A DNA stretch of 64,000 nucleotides from Blattabacterium cuenoti (GTDB taxonomy: Bacteria; Bacteroidota; Bacteroidia; Flavobacteriales; Blattabacteriaceae): the NCBI RefSeq assembly GCF_014252115.1, contig NZ_CP059211.1:372001-436000 (forward strand). Direction: 5' to 3'. The notes beneath the pieces are model-generated. The model saw only the letters and a program-made list of their open reading frames with translations. It was not told the origin of the DNA and searched no databases. Both the position numbers and the translations under genes were made by a program. Positions 58,470 through 64,000 of this stretch are shown here, piece after piece. Numbering within the stretch: the first letter of the stretch is position 1; each line of letters starts with the position of its first letter.

Positions 58470-59132
58470 ATGAAGTTTTTTATAGATACAGCAAATTTAG
58501 AAGAAATAAAGAGAGCAAAATCATTAGGTATGTTGGATGGAGTGACAACAAATCCATCTTTAGTATCAAAAGAATCTCTTTCTAATCAAAAAGAAATTGA
58601 AAGACATTATATTTCTATATGCGAATGTTTAAAAAATAATGAAAATGTAAGTGTTGAAGTTATTAGTTCTAATTATAATGAAATGATTCAAGAAGGAGAA
58701 AAACTTTCTCTTTTACATTCAAAAATTGTGGTAAAAATACCCATGACAATAAATGGAATAAAAGCAATTCAATATTTTTGTAAAAAACAAATACGAACTA
58801 ATTGTACTCTTATTTTTTCTACAGGACAAGCGTTAGTAGCAGCTAAAGCTGGAGTTAGCTATGTTTCACCATTTGTAGGGAGATTAGATGATATTTCTAA
58901 TGATGGATTAAATTTAATACGAGAAATTAAAAGTATATATGATAATTATAATTTCAAAACAAAAATATTAGCAGCTTCTATACGTCATCCTTTGCATATT
59001 ATAGAATGTGCAAAAATTGGTGTACACGCCATAACCTCTCCTATAAATGTTATTTATTCTTTATTAAATCATCCATTAACTAATATAGGATTAGATAAAT
59101 TTATAAGAGATTTCAAAAGTAAAATAAAATAA
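58470..59132 (+). CDS. tal: Small transaldolase (fructose-6-phosphate aldolase-type)
   Basis: Class I aldolase-fold enzyme, probably the transaldolase of the pentose phosphate pathway. The N-terminus MKFFIDTANLEEIKR, DGVTTNPSLVSKE and VKIPMTINGIKAI (with the Schiff-base Lys in the VKIPMT strand) identify the small subfamily. SPFVGRLDDISNDG and ILAASIRHPLHI follow. At 220 residues it belongs to the group containing both FSA and transaldolases; in pathway terms transaldolase is more likely. Its stop directly abuts that of the convergent rpoZ-like gene. Confidence 0.93.
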   Translation: MKFFIDTANLEEIKRAKSLGMLDGVTTNPSLVSKESLSNQKEIERHYISICECLKNNENVSVEVISSNYNEMIQEGEKLSLLHSKIVVKIPMTINGIKAIQYFCKKQIRTNCTLIFSTGQALVAAKAGVSYVSPFVGRLDDISNDGLNLIREIKSIYDNYNFKTKILAASIRHPLHIIECAKIGVHAITSPINVIYSLLNHPLTNIGLDKFIRDFKSKIK

Positions 59133-59450
59133 TTAAATTTTTATTTTATTTTTCAATAAAAATTGAATAGAAATAGATGTTGGTTTCGGTAATTTTTCAT
59201 AAAATCTTGATAACTCAATTTGTTCTTTATTTTCAATAATTTCTTCTAAATTATTTTTGTTCATAAGATTAAATTCTTCCAATTTAGAATATAAATCTTC
59301 TTTAATTTTATTATTAATTTTCTGACTTATTTTCTCTAAAATACATATAGTTTCATATATATTTTTTCCCGATTTTTTTTCCAATTGAATACGATTTGTA
59401 GTTTCTGTATTCCTCGGAAAATTATTAATATTTTTTATAAAATCTATCAT
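59133..59450 (-). CDS. rpoZ: RNA polymerase omega/Rpb6-like subunit
   Basis: A 105-residue protein matching the Bacteroidota omega (Rpb6-type) subunit as I recall it. The central GKNIYETICILEKISQKIN corresponds to the conserved NIYE...I..A..I region, then LEEFN, NNLEEIIENKEQIELSRFYE and KLPKPTSISIQFLL close to the C-terminus. It is not alignable by eye to E. coli omega outside this core. Omega helps assemble the core enzyme with beta'. Alternative: an uncharacterised conserved protein, but the EQIExSxxYEKLPKP string makes this unlikely. Confidence 0.85.
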   Translation of the reverse strand: MIDFIKNINNFPRNTETTNRIQLEKKSGKNIYETICILEKISQKINNKIKEDLYSKLEEFNLMNKNNLEEIIENKEQIELSRFYEKLPKPTSISIQFLLKNKIKI

Positions 59451-59526
59451 ATATTTTATAACATGTTTTTCTATTTTCTTAAAGTATTTTTTTTACGTGA
59501 AAAATAAAAAATAATTTTTATCCTTG

Positions 59527-60021
59527 TTATTTTTTATGAAAGTTTTTCATATCTTTATCAAATAAATATAAACCCCCTTTATCCTCTCCTATTAATTCTA
59601 TTTTATCTAAAATCATTTTACTTACAGCCTCTTCTTCAATTTGTTCTTTAACAAACCATTGCAAAAAATTATATGTAAAAAAATCTTTTTCTTGTAAAGA
59701 GATTTCTATCAAAAAATTTATTTCCTTAGAAATTTTTTTTTCATGTTCGAATAACTTTACAAATATTTCTTTAAGAGAAGTGTATGTTGTATTTATAATT
59801 GATATTTTATCTAAAAAAACATTTCCTCCTCTTTTGTTAATATATCTAATTAGTTTTAACATATGAATCCTTTCCTCATCTGAATGATCATATAAAAATT
59901 GACATATTCCTTCATAACCTTTTCTTTCTACCCAAGACGCCATATATAAATATAATTGGGAAGATTCTGATTCTCTATTTAATTGTTTTATCAATTTTTT
60001 TTGTATTTTTTCACTAATCAT
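59527..60021 (-). CDS. ftn: Ferritin (non-heme, bacterial FtnA type)
   Basis: Iron storage protein forming 24-mers with a ferroxidase centre. Ferroxidase residues are visible in NRESESSQLYLYMASW (Glu about 17) and HSDEERIHMLKL (Glu about 50 and His 53), then EEEAVSKMI late in the chain. The four-helix length of 164 residues is standard. There is no Met-rich heme site, so bacterioferritin is excluded. It lies 14 bp after dapA on the same strand, an unrelated function. Confidence 0.94.
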   Translation of the reverse strand: MISEKIQKKLIKQLNRESESSQLYLYMASWVERKGYEGICQFLYDHSDEERIHMLKLIRYINKRGGNVFLDKISIINTTYTSLKEIFVKLFEHEKKISKEINFLIEISLQEKDFFTYNFLQWFVKEQIEEEAVSKMILDKIELIGEDKGGLYLFDKDMKNFHKK

Positions 60022-60035
60022 AAATGTTTATTACT

Positions 60036-60920
60036 TTACTTATTTATTTTATTTAATAAATGTAACATCTTTTCTTTTAAAAATGAGCTTCCAACTAATA
60101 GTGGTAATCTTACATATGGATCACATATCCCTATTATACTCAAAAAAGTCTTGATTCCTGTAGGATTTCCTTCTTCATAAATAAGATCTATTAAGTTCAT
60201 AATATTATAAAAAATTGAAAAAGATTTTTTTATACGATTATTTCTCGCTAAAGAGATCATTTCGGATATTTTATTAGGAAAACCTTGAGCAATAACGGAA
60301 ATTACACTTTCACCTCCACCTAATATAACAGGCAAAGTTATAAAATCATCACCTGATATTACACTAAAATTTTTTGACTTGTTTTTTAAAATTTTATAGG
60401 ATTGTAAAATATTACCAGAAGCTTCTTTTATTCCTATTATATTTTTTGAATCAAAAGATAGACGTAAAACAGTTTCTGGTGTAATATTAGACCCTGTTCT
60501 TTTAGGAACATTATAAAGAATAATATTTGCTTCTGTATGATCAGAAATAGATTTGAAATGTTGATATATTCCCTCTTGTGAGGGCCTATTATAATAGGGA
60601 GAAACTGAAAGTATAGCATAAAAATCTGATAAGTTTTTTATACTATTTATTTGTTCTATAATATTTTTCGTGTTATTTCCTCCTATTCCTAATATCAAAG
60701 GCAATTTTCTATAATTAGCACTTTGAATACATCTTAAAATATCCCTTCTTTCTTCCTTTATTAAAGTAGCTGTTTCCGCTGTAGTTCCTAATGCGACTAG
60801 ATAATCAACATTATTATCTAAAACATATTTTACGAGTTTTTCAAGTCCATTAAAATCAACTTTTTCATCCTTTTTAAAAGGAGTTATTAACGCTACACCT
60901 GTTCCATATAATTTTTTCAT
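60036..60920 (-). CDS. dapA: 4-Hydroxy-tetrahydrodipicolinate synthase
   Basis: Condenses pyruvate and aspartate semialdehyde, the first committed step to DAP and lysine, which the symbiont needs for cell wall and for host supply. The N-terminus GTGVALITPFKKDEKVDF, the GTTAETATL loop, YNVPKRTGSNI with the catalytic Tyr and GIKEASGN with the Schiff-base Lys (about 165) are all present. At 294 residues it is complete. A 17-bp palindrome lies about 55 bp upstream. Confidence 0.96.
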   Translation of the reverse strand: MKKLYGTGVALITPFKKDEKVDFNGLEKLVKYVLDNNVDYLVALGTTAETATLIKEERRDILRCIQSANYRKLPLILGIGGNNTKNIIEQINSIKNLSDFYAILSVSPYYNRPSQEGIYQHFKSISDHTEANIILYNVPKRTGSNITPETVLRLSFDSKNIIGIKEASGNILQSYKILKNKSKNFSVISGDDFITLPVILGGGESVISVIAQGFPNKISEMISLARNNRIKKSFSIFYNIMNLIDLIYEEGNPTGIKTFLSIIGICDPYVRLPLLVGSSFLKEKMLHLLNKINK

Positions 60921-60974
60921 AGATTATACTACATTTTGTATGAATGAATGATATTTTATTTCATCATAATAATG

Positions 60975-60991
60975 ATCTTAATGATTAAGAT
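60975..60991. repeat. Perfect 17-bp palindrome upstream of dapA
   Basis: ATCTTAAT-G-ATTAAGAT is perfectly self-complementary around a single central base. It lies between the dapA start (60920) and the end of the RRM gene (61044). On the minus strand the T-run precedes rather than follows it, so it does not look like a terminator for the RRM gene; an operator for dapA is possible. Confidence 0.45.
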
Positions 60992-61043
60992 TATAAAAAA
61001 AAATAAAACAGATGTAAGCGTATATGTTCATAGTGAATAAAAA

Positions 61044-61316
61044 CTAATAATCTTTTCTTGCTCTTGGTCTAGCTGCAGATACGATAATATTTCTTCCCAT
61101 AAACTCTGTTCCATTCAATTTTTCTATAGCTTGTTTGGCGTTTTCTTCATTAGACATTTCTATGAATCCAAAACCTTTACTTCTTTTACTTGATGTAGTT
61201 TCATCAAAAATTATCTTTGCATGAGTGACTTCCCCTATAGTTTCAAAATGTTTTTTCAATTCTTGTTCTGTCATATCATAAGATAAATTACCTACGTATA
61301 GTTTCGTATTGTCCAT
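61044..61316 (-). CDS. Small RRM-domain RNA-binding protein
   Basis: A single RNA recognition motif protein. RNP2 is KLYVGNLSYDM near the start and RNP1 is SKGFGFIEM at about residues 45-53, with the aromatic residues that stack on RNA. I choose ATG 61316 (MDNTKLYVG), giving 90 residues; the ATG at 61343 adds nine unconserved residues and lies over the predicted promoter. The C-terminal SAARPRARKDY is basic. Such proteins are common in Bacteroidota and cyanobacteria; the RNA targets are unknown, possibly cold or general RNA handling. Confidence 0.92.
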   Translation of the reverse strand: MDNTKLYVGNLSYDMTEQELKKHFETIGEVTHAKIIFDETTSSKRSKGFGFIEMSNEENAKQAIEKLNGTEFMGRNIIVSAARPRARKDY

Positions 61317-61340
61317 ATTAAAAATAAATTGTTTTAAAAG

Positions 61341-61348
61341 CAAATTTA
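61341..61348 (-). promoter_or_regulatory. Candidate -7 box for the RRM gene
   Basis: On the minus strand this reads TAAATTTG, matching TAnnTTTG, 25 bp upstream of the chosen start at 61316. It supports that start over the ATG at 61343. A second GCAAAT motif follows at 61350. No clear -33 element was seen. Confidence 0.4.
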
Positions 61349-61505
61349 GGCAAATATTTTTTCTAATAAATAACTTGTATTAAAAAAAACAATATTAAAT
61401 AATTGATTTATTATTGTAGAAGGCAAGTTAAAAAAAAAGATTCAAAAATAAAATTTTTCTAATTATTTTGAATATAAATTTAAAATTTTTTTGGGTATAA
61501 ATATA

Positions 61506-62687
61506 ATGAATAATTTTTCTGCTGTATCATCATTATTGGATAATGATTTTTATAAATTTACAATGCAAAATGCTGTAATTAAATTATTTCCATTTGCAAA
61601 AGTTAAATATAAATTTATAAATAGAGGACAACACTCTTTCCCTAAAGATTTTTCCAAAATATTGAGAGAAAATTTAAACAAAATGGCTTACTTAAAACTT
61701 TCCAATGAAGAAAGAGTTTTTTTAGAAAAAAATTGTCCTTATTTAGATTCTTCTTATTTAAATTTTTTAAATAAATACCAATATAACCCAAAAGAAGTAA
61801 ACATATTTCAAAAAGGAGAAAACATACAAATGTATATAGAAGGATTGTGGAGTAATGTGATCTTATGGGAAGTTCCTTTAATGGCTATTATGTCTGAATT
61901 ATATTATAAATTAACAGGCGCAGATAAAAAAATATCCGAAAAAAAAATTACAAATATTACAAAAGAAAAATTAGAAAAATATAAAAAATTAAAAGTCAAA
62001 ATTGGAGAATATGGAACAAGAAGAAGATTCTCTTACAGAGTTCATAAAATAGTATTAAAAACATTAATAAATGAAGGAGATTCTTTTTTTATAGGAAGTA
62101 GTAATGTTCATTTTTCTCATATTTTTTCTATAAAACCAATAGGAACTCAAGGACATGAATGGATCATGTTTCATGCATCAAAATACGGATTTAATATAGC
62201 AGATCGTATAGCAATGGAAAATTGGTTAAATATTTATAGAGGAAAATTAGGAATAGCTTTATCAGATACATATACTTCCCCAATTTTTTTCAAAAATTTT
62301 AATAAAAAACTTTCAAACCTTTTTAAAGGAGTAAGACATGATAGTGGAGATCCCATTTCTTTTGCTAAAGAAACTATAAAACATTACAAAAAATTCAATA
62401 TAAATCCTATAAAAAAAAAAATCATATTTTCAGATAATCTTAACCCATATAAAGTAAGTTGTATTTCTTCTTTTTGCAAAAAAAAAATAAGTGCTTGTTT
62501 TGGAATAGGTACTAATTTTACCAATGATATTGGTTTTCCTTCTATGAATATGGTGATAAAAATGGTAAAAGCACTTCCTGAAGAAGGAAAAAAGTGGATA
62601 TCGGTGGTTAAACTTTCTAATGTTAAAGAAAAATCTACAGGGAAAAAAAATATGATTTTTTCTGCAAAAAAAATACTCCGTATATAA
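61506..62687 (+). CDS. pncB: Nicotinate phosphoribosyltransferase
   Basis: Makes nicotinate mononucleotide from nicotinate and PRPP in NAD salvage. Landmarks are SLLDNDFYKFTMQNAV at the start, EYGTRRRFSYRVHKI, GTQGHEWIMFHA with the histidine that becomes phosphorylated, ALSDTYTSP and RHDSGDPISFAKETI. I choose ATG 61506 (393 residues); a TTG at 61491 in frame is less likely. It contains an A11 run (62411-62421) that remains in frame. Nicotinate is presumably taken from the host. Confidence 0.94.
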   Translation: MNNFSAVSSLLDNDFYKFTMQNAVIKLFPFAKVKYKFINRGQHSFPKDFSKILRENLNKMAYLKLSNEERVFLEKNCPYLDSSYLNFLNKYQYNPKEVNIFQKGENIQMYIEGLWSNVILWEVPLMAIMSELYYKLTGADKKISEKKITNITKEKLEKYKKLKVKIGEYGTRRRFSYRVHKIVLKTLINEGDSFFIGSSNVHFSHIFSIKPIGTQGHEWIMFHASKYGFNIADRIAMENWLNIYRGKLGIALSDTYTSPIFFKNFNKKLSNLFKGVRHDSGDPISFAKETIKHYKKFNINPIKKKIIFSDNLNPYKVSCISSFCKKKISACFGIGTNFTNDIGFPSMNMVIKMVKALPEEGKKWISVVKLSNVKEKSTGKKNMIFSAKKILRI

Positions 62688-62710
62688 AAAAATTATTTTA
62701 TATGTTTTAT

Positions 62711-62735
62711 GACATAATGACATTATGTATTTTTA
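62711..62735 (+). terminator. Probable terminator between pncB and miaB
   Basis: ACATAAT-GAC-ATTATGT (62712-62728) is a perfect 7-bp stem with a 3-nt loop, followed by ATTTTTATT. It starts 25 bp after the pncB stop. The stem is entirely A/T except one pair, so it is weak. Confidence 0.45.
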
Positions 62736-62751
62736 TTGAAAATATATCTAT

Positions 62752-64000
62752 ATGAAAGATAAAAGTTTTTATATTGAAAATTATGGTTGTCAAATGAACA
62801 TATCAGATAGTAATATTATTAATTCTATTTTATTAAAAAATGGTTTTGTTTTATCTGAAAATTTAGAAAAAGCTAGTATAATTTTGTTAAATTCCTGTTC
62901 CATTAGAGAAAAAGCAGAGTTAACTTTAAAAAAAAAACTGGAACAGTTAAAGTTTCTTAAAAAGAAGAAGAAAAAAATTTGGATTGGAATTATAGGATGT
63001 TTTTCGAAAGAAATCAAAAAATTTTTTTTGAAAAAAAAAATGGTAGATTTTTTTGTAGATTCGAATTCTTATAGAGAAATACCTAATTTCATTCATTATT
63101 CTATAATGGGAAAAGAGTATTTTAATTTTACTAAAAAAAACGAAACTTATTCGGATATAAGTTTTATAAAAACAAAACAAAATGATAAAAAAATATCTGC
63201 TTTTTTAAGCATAACAAGAGGTTGTAATAATATGTGTACATTTTGTATTGTTCCTTTTACAAGAGGAAGAGAAAGAAGTAGCGATCCGTATTCGATTATT
63301 AAAGAATGTGAACATTTATATCATAATGGATATAAAGAAGTGACTCTTTTAGGTCAAAATGTAGATTCTTATATATGGAAAAAAGAAAATATGATCCAAG
63401 ATCAAAAAAATATTGTAGATTTTTCTCATCTTTTAGATCTTTTAGCTCAAAAAATTCCTTTCATGAGAATTAGATTTTCTACATCTAATCCTCATGATAT
63501 GTCTGATAAAGTATTAAAAGTAATTTCTAAACACAAAAATATATGTAAACATATTCATTTACCTGTTCAATCTGGTAGTAATAAAATATTAAAGTTAATG
63601 AACAGAAAATATACACGTGAAAAATATCTTTTTTTAGTTAAACAAATTAGAAATATTATACCAGAATGTTCTATTTCTCATGATATTATGACTGGGTTTT
63701 GTCATGAAAATGAGAAAGATCATCAAGAAACTATAAGTTTAATGAATGAAATAAAGTATAATTATGGTTATATGTTTTCTTATTCTCCTAGACCTGGAAC
63801 TTACGCATATAGAAAATTGGAAGATAATGTTCCTATAAATATAAAAAAAAGACGATTACAAGAAATTATTGATTTACAAAATCAACATTCATTTTATAGA
63901 ATGCAAGAACATTTGGGTAAAATAGAAGAAGTTTTGATTGAAGGAGAATCAAAAAGAAACAAGCAACATTGGTATGGAAGAAATACACAAAATTTAATTG
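62752..64000 (+). CDS. miaB: tRNA-2-methylthio-N6-dimethylallyladenosine synthase (partial, C-terminus off window)
   Basis: Radical SAM methylthiotransferase modifying A37 in tRNAs that read UNN codons. The N-terminal UPF0004 domain has YIENYGCQMNISDSN, NSCSIREKAEL and GIIGCFSKE with its three cluster cysteines. The radical SAM motif is RGCNNMCTFCIVPFTRGRERS, then HLPVQSGSNKIL. The end in view enters the region before the TRAM domain. About 416 residues are visible of about 450. An A10 run at 63031-63040 stays in frame. It uses dimethylallyl-tRNA made by MiaA, not seen here. Confidence 0.95.
   Translation, partial: MKDKSFYIENYGCQMNISDSNIINSILLKNGFVLSENLEKASIILLNSCSIREKAELTLKKKLEQLKFLKKKKKKIWIGIIGCFSKEIKKFFLKKKMVDFFVDSNSYREIPNFIHYSIMGKEYFNFTKKNETYSDISFIKTKQNDKKISAFLSITRGCNNMCTFCIVPFTRGRERSSDPYSIIKECEHLYHNGYKEVTLLGQNVDSYIWKKENMIQDQKNIVDFSHLLDLLAQKIPFMRIRFSTSNPHDMSDKVLKVISKHKNICKHIHLPVQSGSNKILKLMNRKYTREKYLFLVKQIRNIIPECSISHDIMTGFCHENEKDHQETISLMNEIKYNYGYMFSYSPRPGTYAYRKLEDNVPINIKKRRLQEIIDLQNQHSFYRMQEHLGKIEEVLIEGESKRNKQHWYGRNTQNLI

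Noticed and set aside
62430..63180. Minus-strand open frames over pncB and miaB (62430-62723, 62790-63017, 62947-63180)
   Set aside because: They are Phe/Ile-rich shadows of lysine/asparagine-rich coding sequence on the plus strand; pncB and miaB motifs are continuous through them.
1..64000. Search for CRISPR arrays, insertion sequences, prophage, toxin-antitoxin or defence modules
   Set aside because: No spaced repeats, transposase, integrase or terminal inverted repeats were seen; almost every gene is a known core function.

Overview
The window is a gene-dense, very AT-rich (about three quarters A+T by eye) stretch of a Bacteroidota (Flavobacteriales-type) chromosome. Three things point to a reduced, host-restricted symbiont: the composition with many homopolymer A/T runs, small intergenic gaps with no mobile elements, and small losses and decays (a frameshifted coaD, no rpmD, short L24 and RNase R). 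Gene content (sulfur assimilation, menaquinone, peptidoglycan and lysine/DAP synthesis kept; no gliding gene between ricT and mrcA) best fits a Blattabacterium-like cockroach or termite endosymbiont. That assignment is inference from gene content; no database was searched. Shine-Dalgarno sequences are essentially absent, as expected for Bacteroidota.

Layout. 1-4.9 kb: glmS (runs off the left edge), a short glycogen-synthase-like protein, rnr, and coaD broken by a one-base shift in an A9 run. 5-9.4 kb (+): ricT, a class A penicillin-binding protein and a serA-type dehydrogenase. 9.5-13 kb (-): sulfur and cysteine genes cysE-cysK-cysJ. 13.3-14.6 kb (+): icd. 14.6-19.1 kb (-): menaquinone genes menB-menA-(metal-dependent hydrolase)-menC-menE. 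19.2-20.9 kb: a small unknown membrane protein (+) and an NhaD-type antiporter (-).

20.9-43.4 kb is a near-continuous minus-strand translation block, read as rplM-rpsI-rpsB-tsf-gpmI-map-rpsL-rpsG-fusA, then the S10, spc and alpha ribosomal operons, then rplQ and eno. rpmD is missing between rpsE and rplO. 43.6-45.5 kb: dnaK (+) with a nested inverted repeat in its leader. 45.6-53.7 kb (-): psd, cdsA, ftsH, rsfS; birA (+); yidC and pyrG (-). 53.8-55.2 kb (+): a small SRP RNA and clpX. 55.2-58.3 kb (-): obgE, adk, lpdA. 58.5-64 kb: a small transaldolase (+), an Rpb6/omega-like RNA polymerase subunit, ferritin, dapA and an RRM protein (-), then pncB and miaB (+, miaB runs off the right edge).

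Nearly all of it is core metabolism and information processing. I saw no CRISPR array, phage, IS element, toxin-antitoxin pair or defence system, no tRNA or rRNA gene, and no new multi-gene system. The observations most worth checking are the coaD poly(A) frameshift, the half-length glycogen-synthase-like protein without the usual catalytic motif, the degenerate BirA biotinyl-AMP loop, a substituted metal ligand in methionine aminopeptidase, and candidate structured leaders before dnaK and icd.
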